A stretch of DNA of 64,000 bases, taken from assembly GCA_017591395.1 (NCBI GenBank), contig WEDG01004642.1:62001-126000 (forward strand), read 5' to 3'. Made by a program: the position numbers and the translations under genes. The stretch comes from Schistocephalus solidus (lineage: Eukaryota > Platyhelminthes > Cestoda > Diphyllobothriidea > Diphyllobothriidae). The notes beneath the pieces were generated by a model. The model made no database searches. It saw nothing but the letters and a program-made list of their open reading frames with translations, and was not told where the DNA came from. Shown here one piece after another: positions 35,298-47,996 of this stretch. Position 1 is the stretch's first letter, and every line of letters starts with the position of its first letter.

Positions 35298-38275
35298 TTA
35301 TTGAGGGAATAAGGCTTTCGTCCTTGAGTTACCTATTAACATTAAAAATTGCTATATAATCAACTTTTACAACAATAAATCCGATTAATGTAAATTTAAA
35401 GTCATCGGTAGGTGCAAGGGAGGCAAAAACTGCCGTTAATGGCAAAATGTGATGATATGTAGAGACGTTTAGCAGCATATGATTACCTAGCTTGCATTTA
35501 AATTTCTTCAGCAGTTTCTGAGAGGACTTCTGCATCTGGAATTCCGTTCCATGCTCCAATGACCCTCTGTGAGATAGCATTCTGCTGGACGTCCGTACGG
35601 AGCACATTCCTCTTTTAATTAAAGAGCTGGCCCCGTAGATGGTCCGTGCCGGCCAGTTTGAAGTATTCATAAAATTTAAGGGAACACTCACGACCTCTGA
35701 CAATCCGTTAGGTTTACATGAGGTCACATTGTATTGGCCTGTAATTAAGAGGAATCAAGTTAATTTCAGCCAATCTGGTTTTGTAAGGCAGATGACCGAG
35801 ATCCTTGACCATCTTTGTATCCCTTGCATGTACTCCTTCCAGTTTGTTGCTTATCCTTCTTAAACCACAGACGCAAGGCCTGCACAACATATTTCAAGTG
35901 TGACCGAGCAAACGATCCATAGGTCCTTCAAATAGATCCTTCTCAAGCTGCAAAAATCCTCGTCTTATCGAAAAAAGCACCTCCGTCGCGCCTTTCGCTG
36001 CCTTTACGCACTGTGAGTATGGTTTAATCGAGAAGGTTATTAGAACACTGAGGACCTTTTGTTCCTAAACAGTTGGATGTAGCTGCCCTTTGAGAAGGTA
36101 TTGGAAGGAATCCTCCTCTTCGCTGTTCCTTCTCGTATGGAGTCTTATGACCACACACTCTCCAACGTTAAACTCTAAAAACCAGGGAGCAGATCAGCTG
36201 CTAAGTCCGTTTTTAATATTTTAAAGTTCTTGTCTATCGGCGTCACATTTGATAGCCCTCCAGCGTTTCACATCGTCAGCAAATATGATGGCGCTGCAAC
36301 CAAGGTTGTCCACAAATTTGTTAATGCAAACTTGGAAGAGTAACGGTCTTAGGACGGAGGCTTGGGGACATCATTAGAACAGGGGTTGTGGTTGAGTTGG
36401 TGGCATCGATGCACATAGTTTGCAATCTCCTCGTGAGAAAATGTGTGATGTTTGTCAGCAGATTTCCTTTAAGTGTGATTTCAGATAATTTACAGATTAG
36501 CCATTTGTGTGGGAAGCTGTTGAACGCCTTCTTGAAATCAGTGTAGATGACGTCAACTCTACCATCTTCGTTCAGTGTGCGAGTCAACTGCTAATTTGAG
36601 AGCAATATGCTGGAAGGGCAGAAGGGGTTTTGTCTGAAGCCGTGATGGAGCTCTGAGAGTAATCGGTCTTCGTCCCGGAACTTCATAGTGGGCTTTTTAA
36701 TATAAGATTACATTATTTAACATCAAATGGAGGTAAGGCTGACAGGCTGATAATGGTTGACATTATATCGAGCCCCACTCTTGTATATCGGGTATATATT
36801 TGCTGCCTTCCATTCGGATGACAGTCTCCCTAAAGTAAATGATGAATTGAATTATGAGCTAGTGGACCAGAGAGTTCACTCGCCAATTCTCTCAAATGTG
36901 GCCAGTTTATTGTTCAAACCCAATGACTTTACTTTGCATAGATTCTGCAACTTTCTTTCTTCTACAGATGCTGGGAAAACCATAGATTCGAAAATTGGAC
37001 TACAGTTCATTATGGCACTATTGACGTGGTGAAGCTGCTGCTCAGTTTCCCTAATGAATACCAAGACATATAACCGGCCCATGTACTCGGCTTTCTTCCC
37101 ATTTTCAACGAGTTCTACACCATTATCATCCTTAAGTACGGCAACTGGATCCTTGATTTCAGACGACTGTTAATATACTGGTAAAATATGTTTTGCTTAT
37201 CTTCAGCCTGTTGGATAATTCTTAATCCACAGTTTTACCTTACCCCATGGATTAATTTTTTGATTGAATTTCGTTGGCCCAGTTTCCTTAAATAACTTCC
37301 TTTTTTAGTTTTCTTCTTTAACTGTTTGTTAAGTTGGGTTGTTATCCAGAGATCCCAACTAGTCATTTGCGTACTTCTACAGGAAAACAGCGTTTAATCA
37401 GATTTAATGAAATTGGCTTAAACGATCTCCGGTCGTCCTCTGGATCCCCTTGAGTAAACAGTTTCACTCCACGGACATCAATATGTATTTAATCTTCTAA
37501 AAATCTGCTTTCCACATATTTCACTGGCTTTCCATTCTCTTATAACGTTGAGGATAGAGCGATTAATCCCACAGTAGCATAGTGCGGTCACTCCTAACGA
37601 GCGGAGCACTGGAAACCATTTAATCGATGTAGGAGAAATCCTTCTTAAAAACTACGTCCAACAAATTGAATATCTGGTTCTCTCTAAATCTGGGTGGTGT
37701 CCAAAGATTCTGTGCAAGAGTTAGGTCGAGTGAGAGGTCCATTAGCTTACAACTAAATGAAGTTGGTGCTCCATCGACTGTCAGACTTTCCCAGTCTATT
37801 GTAGGTGCGTTGAAATCACCAGCAATGAGGACCACTTGGTGGTTACTTACTTCATTCATCAGATGGAGGGACTCGTCAGCTTAACTGTATAATGTCAAGA
37901 ATTCTAGATTTGATAAGCTTCTCTTCTTTCTCTGTATCTAGATAAATTCGTACTCCAAAGCGAGGGTGTGCGCTCGTTCAAACGTCGAGATCCCTGTCAT
38001 GACATATATGACCCCCACCACTTTCGTTTTATATCCAGGAAGGCACCCAATTCTCTGGTGGCATAGAGACTTCATTGACGCCATCCTTGAGCACAAAGAT
38101 GTTGGCAAATAATGCGCGTTCAGCTCAGTAGCTTTCGTAGACTGTTTCAGGTGCATTGTTCTACCTGTGGTGAACGTACGGCATGAAAAAATTCTTCTGC
38201 GCGCATCAGACAGGGTTGGATCAGTTGCTGTCTTTCGAATGCGCTTCTGCCTTCGAATACATTGAGGGGCTGTAC
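35298..38275 (-). mobile_element. Group B LINE, long copy with endonuclease and RT
   Basis: From 38275 downwards: endonuclease fragments, with VVLIAGDFNAPTIDWESLT at 37620-37859. Next are pre-RT remnants (37.0-37.5 kb) and the RT, with DGRVDVIYTDFKKAFNSFPH at 36.55 kb and IIFADDVKRWRAI near 36.28 kb, catalytic pair intact. The C-terminal segment is at 35329-35727 and the 3' tail at 35298-35345. The endonuclease resembles that of the group A copy at 17.7 kb, so A and B are related families. Frameshifts throughout; inactive. Confidence 0.87.
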
Positions 38276-38282
38276 AATTAAC

Positions 38283-38650
38283 TTTATTTTTATTCGTATT
38301 TTTATGTTGAAGGGTTACAGGTATAGTCCTCGATGACTCTATTTAAGTACAAAATTTTCACACATAAACACTCAAAATAAAGTTACAACGTTTAAAATGT
38401 GGTCGGTTCAGAATATAAAATGGGCAGAATGGAAATTCTTCTGTCTACCGTGTATCAGTAAGAGCAAATTAAGACAATAAGTAGTTTTAAAAAGCTGGCA
38501 ATGAATATTTATGTAGTAACAGACGGTATTTGTCGAAAATTACCCAGCAAAATTTCTTTTAAATATGGGAATTTCGTCAGCCATCACCGTCGTACTTGGT
38601 AGTGTATACCGTGATATCATCGGAAATATTGACGCCTTTTCCACAGATGG
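38283..38650 (-). mobile_element. Small LINE 3' fragment
   Basis: The minus strand has a degenerate tail at 38285-38345 (AATAGAGTCATCGAGGAC). Upstream of it, MADEIPIFKRNFAG followed by a stop and FSTN parallels the terminal helix of group B ORF2 (SESVEIFECKLDTYLLIN). It sits just beyond the 5' end of the B copy in the same orientation. Confidence 0.6.
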
Positions 38651-38820
38651 GAACTGAATCAATCGATATATCAGTTTGGCGCCGGCGTACAGAGCCCCAC
38701 AAAGTCACCTCCAAACTTGCCTCAGTGATCATTGGTTTGTTTGTACTCCCAATGAGTTTTGCGTTTTTGTTTCTGCTGCTACCTCTGATTATGAACTTCT
38801 GCAGGAGTTTGAAGGCTTAG
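38649..38820 (+). CDS. Candidate 3'-terminal exon encoding a membrane segment
   Basis: I do not recognise this. A pyrimidine-rich stretch ending TTTTCCACAG directly precedes ATGGGAACTG. The frame gives ESIDISVWRRRTEPHKVTSK and then a hydrophobic stretch (VIIGLFVLPMSFAFLFLLLP), ending at TAG with AATAAA immediately after (about 38823). That is the layout of a last exon or a tiny single-pass membrane protein. No neighbouring exon is identified, and the upstream 50 bases belong to a LINE fragment on the other strand, so chance is quite possible. Confidence 0.2.
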
Positions 38821-38859
38821 AATAATAAACAAATTGTTTCGATGATCGAACAGACTTCA

Positions 38860-39290
38860 CCTTTGGTCAGATTTATTCATAAAAGTATGCCCTCTTATTT
38901 TCAATACACTGTCGTTATCCCGGAGGTATCTTGCTCTGCCTAGTGGCAAAATCGCCTGGTAAATTAAAGTCAAGTATATGCTGGAAGGCCTATGTACCAC
39001 ATTATTAGAATTCAATTGTTGTCCCATGTAAAAATTATGGAAACAGCAGATGAGGTGGTAGTCATTGTGGAAAAGATCTAGTATGTATGGTGTGTGCTGG
39101 AGGACTTCAAAATGTAATTTCTGTAGTTTGGCCACCGTCATTTTTGCGTTGTATGATCTAGCCTGGTTGCGCAATAATCTAGGTGTCGATCGGTTGAACA
39201 ATCGGGGCTCTTTTTCTGCAAGATTTTGATCATTTGTTTCAACTGGTTAGAGGATACTTCTGCCATGATAAATGAGTCAGATTACATACA
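38860..39290 (-). mobile_element. Mariner-type transposase C-terminal fragment
   Basis: The minus strand reads SNQLKQMIKILQKKSPD, then after a frameshift KMTVAKLQKLHFEVLQHTPY, LDLFHNDYHLI and MGQQLNSNNVV. This follows the end of mariner transposases, where a QL-x-x-L-x-x-x-I-x-x-K-R-P segment precedes the H-P-P-Y-S-P-D-L-x-P-x-D-Y-H-L-F motif with the third catalytic Asp. Here the motif keeps the D before YHL, but P and S are replaced (HTPYILDLFHND). The end, ILPLGRARYLRDNDSVLKI, parallels the family C-terminus. The catalytic N-terminal part and inverted repeats are not seen. Confidence 0.8.
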
Positions 39291-42200
39291 GCAGGGCAGG
39301 TTTCATAATGGAGCACACAAGCGCCAGGCCATCAAACACTCGTCATCAGCTTTTTTTGATAAACATTGGGTTTTGAGTTGTATTTTGGTGGCTTGTAGTT
39401 GTCCAATTACTGTGCTGAATGTCGAAGACTATCGCATAAGATACATTTCGGATTGCACGTTACAATTCGATTAAAAATGAATCATTTATGTAATGAGAAA
39501 GCTACACCGTGCAAGCTTCCGAACCTTGCTATTTCAGTTTTTCATTCAATTCTTGTAGAACTCACGCATCGAGCTTTTGCCCTATACCACATTCACTTGC
39601 GTGAGTTATAATTGGTTGATTGCTCACATCACACATCAAGATACACCATGTGCACTTTGAGCTGCATTTGTTTCGACAGTGACTTTCAGTTCCTCGTTAA
39701 CCTTTTTTTATTGTAGCCCATCGTGGTGCTCATTTGTAAGGTCAAACTTACCAGAACCCAATTTTTCGAACGGATAACATACTGTCTGTTGTGCTGTAAA
39801 AATAAGGAAATAATATATGACTAATATTCCGAGTAGTCTGTGGTTCTGTTCTTCAATGCACGAACCAGTATTTCATAATTTTACGAATTTCCATCTTTTC
39901 TAACTGTAAAAAAAGAAAACGAAAAATATTTTTGATACATTTTAAAACACAAAATTATGTCAAAATAAGAAACATATGTGCAGCTTAAAAAAAGAAAAGC
40001 ATGACAATATAAACAACCAACGTGAAGTGAGAAACTCCCGAAAGTGACCATATGTCTAACAAAACATCATCACAGATAATTTCACTTGGCCTGATAATTA
40101 TCTGACTGGCCAGACGTTGAAGTATGCAGTTTCCATGCGGTTGCTGGACTTTAGTGTGCCTGTCAAGAGTATCGGGTCCCACAGTCATCGCATGTGGTTG
40201 CGGGTGGTGCGATGATGGTCTGCAGTCGAATGGCTGACGGCCGGATTTCATCTTCCGTGTGAGCTTTTAAGCAAATTGGCTCGCCGAAATTGGCACCAGG
40301 AACAGCGGTCATCCGCACGTTCTCAATGTTGTGGCCTAGCCACTACCTTCTATAAATGCTGCAAAACATGGGCACTACAATACCCTTATCGGACTGTGTC
40401 ACTGATGATGGATTTAAAGTGAGAATCCAAAACGTCATGGTTAATAAAGCTCTTGTTACAGTGATTGCGTCTATGTTTTCGCTAATAATATCTTATTTGA
40501 AGGTAGGAAGTACGCAGGGACCGCTGGGAGACCAACTGATGAGCCGGACCCATCACAGCCCTGTTAAGCAGTGGCAGAATAGTGTTGAAGCGTGTTTCTG
40601 GGCTTTCAGCTAGTGGACGTGCTGTGAAAACGAGGTCACCTTTCACTTGAATGCGAAAGGCCCATGGTGACATTTATAAAAGAACCCTGCGCTACCTAGC
40701 ATAGGCCTATCAATCCTTCACTGCATTTAGCGGTTGCGCAAGAACTTCGTAGGTGCAGGTGAATTTCGTAAAGGGCAACCAACATTCCCAATGAGTATAT
40801 CTACTCGCGTAAACATATACGACAGGAGAAAGCGGTCGACTTAAGTACACCAATATCACTTATATGATAATATTCATGTCATGGCCAATTAAATAGCTTG
40901 GTAAGTATTTGCAAATGAGTGTCTTTTTGGATTATTTAAGAGTACTTTTTGTGCAATTGAATGATCGCAGTATTCGACGAGGTCACATAACAACCTTAAA
41001 TGCAAATTTAATAAACTGATGAATATAAAGAACCTCTAGTGTTCGAACGAGTAACATCTTCTGCACAAATGAACAACAACTTTAAAAGCAAAATCTATAT
41101 TGATGGATTCTGGGAATCACAAAATTTTCTAAAATAATTAGAAGAATTTCTGGTATTTTCGGGTAAACTTGCAAAAATCAAAGTCTATCCTTTGACTGTG
41201 CTAACAGTAATTGGAATTGATAAATCAAAGTGTCTTTCCTTTGCGCGTGTAAGGTAGCAGCACAAGCTATGAAGTCCTTGTTATTAGGATATTTGTGGGT
41301 TTTAGTTTTCAAACTATGCGGCACAGTCCAAGTCGTTTAAGAAATATTGTGTTACAGCCTGGAGATAATAGAGGTACGAAACTACTAACGACAGCTGATT
41401 CCCATTTGAGTGTTTGCATCAATTAAGCGCAATAAGAGGTAAATTATCACCTTACACAATGACCGCGGCATGACAATACATGTTTTTCCCAGGATTCTTC
41501 CACAAGGTCTGTGATGACCTTCCCTAACGGGGTTGCTATATCATAAAACATTGACTCAACCTGGGTTCTTATCATACACGTAGCCTGTGTGGCATAGGTC
41601 TCCCAAAAGCGGTAATGAACTATTCAAATAATGGCGTCTATCACACTGCAATATCGCCCAATCTGACATCTCCTATTCTGAGATCGGAACGAAGGAACGC
41701 AATGTGTGTTTCAAATTACAAGCATATCAATGGGTCGGCGCGATCCATGTGGAGAGTGTTGAACTTTTATCCTAAGTTTATGGCCAATTTACCCAACTAT
41801 CAAAATTGTAATCTCAACGCCGCAAAATATCAGCTAAGTAGGTGCCCTTAAGTGAGAGTCATTTTCTGTCCATGGCTGGAATAAACCAGCCTTGCGTGTT
41901 GTAACCTATTTTACTTTTTATTGTTTGCGTATTCACGTGCTTTTTTGAAAAAAATTCGGCTGGTTTTTAACAGGAGTTAAATACTCGCAAATTGCATTGT
42001 GCTGACATATTGAGTCGATAATATTTGAATCCAAACCGGAAAACATGAACATTAGGTTTTGCGGGCTTTATATTGTTATCAATAGTTTAAAAGCTGATTC
42101 AATATGAGGTTTTTGGCCAGCAAAAATTAGCTGGGTTGCCTAGAGATGATCATCAGACTGGAACCGACCTTTCTGATTTCACACCTACGGTTAAAACTGG

Positions 42201-43600
42201 TTTCAACAGTGCGACTATCAGCAGAAAAAGCTGAGGTACGCTGCTATGCATTCCAGGACACGCGGCAGCCCGGAGAAGCAGAGTAGGGCAGGGCTCGCAT
42301 AGGGCTGATCACGGACATCCGAGCGTAAGTCCGAACTAGTAACTGAAATTCGGCTGCACTAAAAATACCCCTTGAACTATAATGGATGTATTATTTTTAG
42401 AAATATAAACCAATCGTTTCTTTAAAATATTTTGTCGATTTAAAAGGAAAGTTGAAGTATGGTTACAATATAACTTTTGCTTTATCATAATGTCCCCAGA
42501 TATTTCAGTCAAGACATGATACTCGTATTTCAGCGAGGTATTTCCCAACCCTCAGAATAAAAGTACTCTGAACACAGATGACAACGCAAACAGTTTGCAT
42601 TTTTCCATCGAGTTTCTATATCCGTTTTTAGAAAACCTGCTCCCAAATATTCTTTCGTGTACTCGTTTAAACGTAAATCATAGTTTTTTACCAGCTTTTC
42701 TGGAAGAAAGCGTTTGTTTTAGTTTTAACCACCTTTCTAAATACAAGATTTTATAAGATCACGAAATGTTCATTTAGAAAATATCCTACTTGTATAGTTT
42801 TTAATTTTCCCTCTAAAGTACACAGCGTGAACAACATCCACGGCTAAATTTTCTAAGTCATATCTGACTCATTCGTAACAGGATAATTTTCTTTTCTCTA
42901 ACAACTTGACTGATCCCTTAAAGAAAACATTATTTTAATGTGTAATTACCTGTCGGGTTTAGCACAAACTAAATGATATCCTTTCTTGAAGTCTCAAATT
43001 TGAAGTAAAAGTACTCTGCTATCAAAAGCATACAATAAATAATATTGTTTGTGCTTATAATCTATAAAATATTTCTATTTGAATTTACAAAAGCATTCAA
43101 AACAAATGCTACAATTCCTACTGATTAATTACTCCTTTCTACAGTGTGAAGTATTTTCAGGCGTTTTTGGACGAAGCTGATTCAAAGCTGATATCCTGAA
43201 GTGACTGAAATGTTTAGGGATTATGCTGCAGGATAAGAAATATTACATCCGTAATTAAGCTATCTGGTATAATCAAAAGCACATTTAAATTTTTATTTGA
43301 CATATCATGGCATAGGAAGTCTACTGACAGAACAGCTTGTAGATGAATACCAAAAGTAACACACTTCTCGATGGTGTGGCGTCTGTATCTTACCGCATTA
43401 AGTCACCCCACTACGATATCACACAACATGAAAATTGACGTCCCCTACAAAAGTGCTTGTGTGTCACACACAGCAGGATGAGTTGTTTCTGGTTTTCGCA
43501 AACTAAGTCTCCCAAGTGCTCTTGTACTGTTTGATTCAGTTTGCGAAAGTCATTTTTAATGATGAACGTAGGCTTTTGAATTTTACAGGGAGGCCGAACT
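39291..43600. other. AT-rich DNA without recognisable genes
   Basis: No coding or transposon similarity is visible. One frame (40356-40613, plus) ends a stretch at a donor-like AAG|GTAGG near 40501, but no acceptor or family supports an exon. A somewhat more GC-rich piece at 42120-42330 has no recognisable content. Confidence 0.55.
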
Positions 43601-43609
43601 CCAACTGAA

Positions 43610-44490
43610 ATGAGGCTGAACATGAATATCTACCCGAAAGTCATTTGTTCCATCATAATGGTTGCATACTATAATCTGAAAATCTCAGAAAGGCATCTAA
43701 AGAGTACACCGGAAAGTTGATCATCCCAAGATGCGACGGTGTCAGAGAGAATTGAAGAACTTTTTGATAGATGGTCGCCACACAAAACGAAGGAAACAAA
43801 GACTCCCAACTCTGACAAGTTTAGCTTGATCGGAACGCGAATTTTTACACATGACAATGTGTGTTTCAGGAGTCAGCCACGTCCCCCCTGGAAGGCAAAT
43901 GTAGTCATAGGCAGAAACATACAACATGGAAACTGTTTGAAACATTTGCAAAGGTTAAGGAGGAACTTGGTTTTTGCAACAAGTGGATGATCTACAGTGG
44001 CATTCTGATTGGATCTTTTCATCATCATGATATCACTTGCTGGGACGATGATCTTGATATTTTTGGTTGACAATGCGGGAAGATCAGCACTGCAAGCGAA
44101 GGTGCATACACTTTAACCGGAAACTAACCTTGTAAGCTCTGGATCTTGAATCCTCTTGAGGGCAAAAATAAACCTAAATTTCTTCCATCTTAAAACGACA
44201 CTACTTGCACAACAATTAATATATCTGACATTTACTGCTTTACATGGCTTATTTGAATCTCAACGCAAAACGGATCTACTTGGCGAAACTCGCTCGTTAT
44301 GCTAATCTCACATTTAAAGTTCATGACTAGCAAATGCAAGGTATTTTTGTCATAAAATTATGAAAAGGTCCAGATTCTATTTATAATTGTTTGCATTCCA
44401 CCCTTTGGATAGCCCAGACGATTGGTGTTATGTGTCAATATTGTAGGTTGCATCGAGGAACTACTTCAGGCATTTGACTAGCGAGCACAT
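43610..44490 (+). pseudogene. LicD-family (fukutin-like) nucleotidyltransferase pseudogene
   Basis: LicD-type proteins transfer phospho-choline or phospho-sugar groups onto glycans, usually in the Golgi as type II membrane proteins in animals. From 43610 one frame begins MRLNMNIYPKVICSIIMVAY, a plausible membrane anchor, then has a stop near 43726. It continues SERIEELFDRWSPHKT, then NSDKFSLIGTRIFTHDNV. In another frame comes TTWKLFETFAKVKEELGF, NKWMIYSGILIGSFHHHD and CWDDDLDIF, which holds the family's W-D-D-D-x-D metal-binding motif, preceded by the typical G-x-x-I-G-x-x-x-H-x-D. A one-base shift follows, giving VDNAGRSALQAKVHTL. Weaker pieces (NDTTCT, PPFG, about 44.2-44.4 kb) may be the remainder. 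One stop and at least two frameshifts indicate a pseudogene; a spliced gene with an unseen structure is less likely. Confidence 0.75.
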
Positions 44491-47254
44491 TTGCGCTAAG
44501 TTTTAACGACTCAACTTTACGATCACTGGTAATTTCACACGGATACTATTGAGCTGGTCATAAGCTGCATATTTCAAGTGACTGGCAGGTGTAGACAAAA
44601 ATAGTCACAACATCGTTTCCTTGCTTGTTCTTTGCCGTAGCCAAATTACCAATTATCAGAATATTTCCCTAATCAAAATTCACGGAACATGGTAAGTTGG
44701 TGAACGTCTACCAAAGAAAAGGGTTGCACAGAAGACTCAGCAGTTACTGCAGAACTTGTCCAAGCAGGCTGACTGTTAGTGATCCATGCTGTCAGCCCAG
44801 GTGCTATGTGCGTACATGATCCGAGTATAAGTCCACCTGCACCATTCTAAATCAATCACTGTCAAGCTACCTCGACACCGGAACCAAGGTATCGCGTTGC
44901 ACATTTAGGTGACTGACAGGTGTTGTTGGATTGATCGAACACGGCATGTGTTCGAAGCTGCCTTGATGATTACGGCAAATACTGCCGCATCCTTTCATCG
45001 GGCTCCACAAATAAATCCTGTCGGCGTCATTCTAACGCCATCTGGCTAGCCAATAGGGATTAAGAGCCTTTGTAAGTCGATTTGTAACCCTATCTGATGA
45101 GCATATAAGGAGCTACGCGAGCAAACGGCTTAAAATGAAATTAAATCTTCCTGTTCCTGTATTATGCAAAGGGTAGTCATCTTCTACCATCCATTCGAAA
45201 CATTTTTACACAAATAAACCAAAAGTGTTATGTTATTATTCTCCAAACGAACGTTTTTTGTTGGAGGTGCAGAGAAATTACTTAATGTCCCTCACTTGCA
45301 TAATCAACGCGTTTTTGTGTACGATCTTACTATGAGTGTGGAAGATCGTTGTAAAATTTACGCATGGTAATCAGGTGTAAGCGCAGATCTCACGCGTGGT
45401 CTGCACTAACCGACAGCTGTGGTGTGAAACGGTTCATTTCGTTTCTCCTAACACTGTAATCGCCACACACTAAGGTCTCAGCTACAATATTTTCCAGGTT
45501 AGCTCAAAAAGCCCTTTATTTTCCCTTCGGCTTCTGATAAGTTTTTGAACATTCTCTTGTGCAATTCCCAAGCTTGGAGTACCCAGCATCGTACCGTGGA
45601 CCATCACACATCACCAACTCAGAGCACATTTACATGAGCTGGCGTTCCGATCGCCATTGGAGACGGCAATTAGTATGCTCCTCATTGCTTAGGCGCAGAT
45701 CCGATGAATTGTCTATGAAGTAGGTTAAACTGAGGCAGACTTCGCAGCACATGTTATACTATCCTTAAATTAATCCAACTTTTTCGAATACCAATAAAAT
45801 ATTTATTACGTGTGAAATAGGGTACCGTCACGTTGCCTAATCTGTTCTTCGGTTTGTACAACACACTAGCATGGCAACACCAACTGCACGGGACTTCTAC
45901 AAGGGAGCCTCTGACCTCACGTGCGGAAATATGCTATTAAGTCACCTAAAGGGGGAACCAGAACAGTGAATTTCAAGGCCAAGTGTTCCTGGATAACCCA
46001 GCCAGGCATTTGTCTCCAAATGCAAACACACGTTTACTGAGGAATGCGCTGATGTGCTATGAGTATGAATTGCCCAGTTTCGTCTCGTACCCCTTACCCC
46101 TGAGTTTCGCTGCCAACTAGTGAAGGGATTTGTTGCCATGTTTGAGGCGGTGCGCAGACTTATGCCTAAGGCATGCCACCCGCGCACATGCCACATTAAT
46201 TATGTACTCGCATTGGCTCAGCACGGCCCTCTAGACTTATGCGGTGAACCATTACGGTGGCCATTTCGTCCATCATACCTACAGCTCAGCCTGCTCTGGT
46301 TGCCATGTCACGAGGAAAAACTGGTACAGTAAGCTTAAAAGGATGGATTCGGACGTCAAACTGTTGCTGAAGACTCCCTTTCGGAGTGATAAAATGGAGG
46401 AAATTTGTAGAGTACATAGATGTGTAAACCTGGCAGGATTGAAAAATGAATAATTGGGCATATGGCTGCTTCTGGCTGTGCTAAAAGAAATCTATTAAAG
46501 GCCCATTTTTTGAGCTCAGATGTGCGGAGGTTTGATATTCCCATCTTTTCGTGGCATAACATACATACGCACATCCACTGCACAGTCGCTGAATATACAA
46601 AGGAGATATATTCGCGAGTATTTTCTCAGTACGGGACGCCAGGTCAAGGGTGTACGTCTAGAAGAGAAAGATCTTAATTTCTTTAAATTAAATAACTTAG
46701 GCAAACTTGAAGGAATTAGATTTTAGCAAATAGCCCACTTTATTCTTACGCTGAACTGCAAGTGATCTTTATAAGATGCCTCCTATTCCGTGTGAAGCAG
46801 AATGCAGACACCACTGTCTCATGGACCATTGTGCATAAAGTCTTACATATGCAGGCCACCACCTAAAAGTTACAGATGTGCAACCGCTAAATTTGCAGCT
46901 AGGATAATATAATCAATAATGGACGATTCCACCGTAATTGAGGGCTAGAGAAAGCCACGGGAAGGCAAATAGGTATTCGGCTAATTACGTTTTGCATTGT
47001 CCATAAGGTTCCGACTTAACACAATAATCCCCAGAGACGGCAGCAGAACTCCGTATCAATTGATCGACAGGTTCGAACAAACGGCTGGTGGAGGGAAAGG
47101 AAAGAGAGAGGGTGGTCATCTCAGGAGATGCCATTCCCACGGCACTTCAGTGAATTTGTCACCGTAATAAATTTTAGGTGCTTAAATCCACTACGACACA
47201 GTAAACATCATGTCAACCTAAAGGTGAAACGCAGATCTCGCGATCGAACCTTCG
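44491..47254. other. Region without recognisable genes
   Basis: Composition is mixed, with slightly GC-richer pieces at 44.8-45.1 and 46.1-46.4 kb. Overlapping short frames at 45942-46330 and 46244-46726 show no domain, splice pair or transposon motif I can support. Confidence 0.5.
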
Positions 47255-47600
47255 AGTATTTATGTGCAGTGGTCGACAGGTAGACTTCGATTCACGTTTA
47301 ATGGTTCATTCTTATTATGCCCCCTCGTTCAGTCTGACGCATGTTAGATCTGACACACCCAAACCCCTTGTGGGAGGACCTGGTGTGTTTGCGGGTGATC
47401 AGATCACGTGTGGCACGCTCAGGCGGAGTTTTTATCTCCATCAGGCACTCGCTCCTAAGCCCTGCATCAGACGGCTGTCTGACTTGAAAACGAACTGATG
47501 TATATAAGGGGAAACAGTGAAATTGACTCTGTGGATTCCTACCCTAGAGAACTGATGTCTTAAGACCATAACATAAACTAAAAGCCATACCTTGGCAGGC
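47255..47600 (+). mobile_element. Possible gypsy 3' end with LTR fragment
   Basis: The frame SGRQVDFDSRLMVHSYYA resembles the Arg-Ser-Gly-Arg-x-Val-x-Phe end of Ty3/gypsy polyproteins, also seen in the element at 52079-56085 (RSGCRVFFPTAL). About 230 bp downstream a TATATAAGG box (about 47501) could be an LTR promoter. No second LTR or other domain is nearby. This is a weak call based on one short motif. Confidence 0.35.
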
Positions 47601-47956
47601 CGCCAAGGCTGTGGTCTCTACGACAAATCAACTATGTTGGGTTAAGTGTCATACTTGTGGAATTCGTAGATGGACTTTGAGGTTTGTCCACCACTGGGCC
47701 TGATACTGCCTCCGATGCTCTTGACTCTGTCCTCACTCCGGGTCCAGTTGGGGGCATGTTTGAGAAAGTGCAGTATTTACTACACAGTCAAATATCACTA
47801 TAAATCAAATCACGCGAATTTAGCAATTTCTGAAACCACCATGCAGTGAAACAAAAGGTGTATATCGTCGGGATCAAAGGTTGAGCAGTCTTGTGTCTCA
47901 TTTTCCGAGGAGTGTTGTATCTCCGGTTTTTTTATGCCACGCGTCTTAAAGGCGGC

Positions 47957-47996
47957 GTTTTCGAGTATATTCAACGCGTCGGGAACCGTTCGTCAG
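47957..47996 (-). ncRNA. Hammerhead-like core motif downstream of PLE-2
   Basis: On the minus strand CTGACGA (47996-47990) is followed 26 bases later by CGAAAAC (47963-47957). These are the two halves of a hammerhead ribozyme catalytic core (CUGANGA and GAAA). Hammerheads are known in Penelope-like elements. The bases at the ends of the intervening stem do not form the usual G-C pair, so activity is doubtful. A matching pair occurs at 61848-61893. Confidence 0.35.

Noticed and set aside
37855..37890. CTGACGAGTCCC on the minus strand, considered as a hammerhead
   Set aside because: It lies inside LINE endonuclease-coding sequence, and no GAAA box follows at a suitable distance.
40356..40613. 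Possible exon with a hydrophobic segment and a GTAGG donor near 40501
   Set aside because: No partner exon, no recognised domain and no clear composition shift; too weak to call.
45096..45135. CTGATGAG followed by GCGAGCAAAC, considered as a hammerhead
   Set aside because: The required GAAA box is absent; only the first core box matches.
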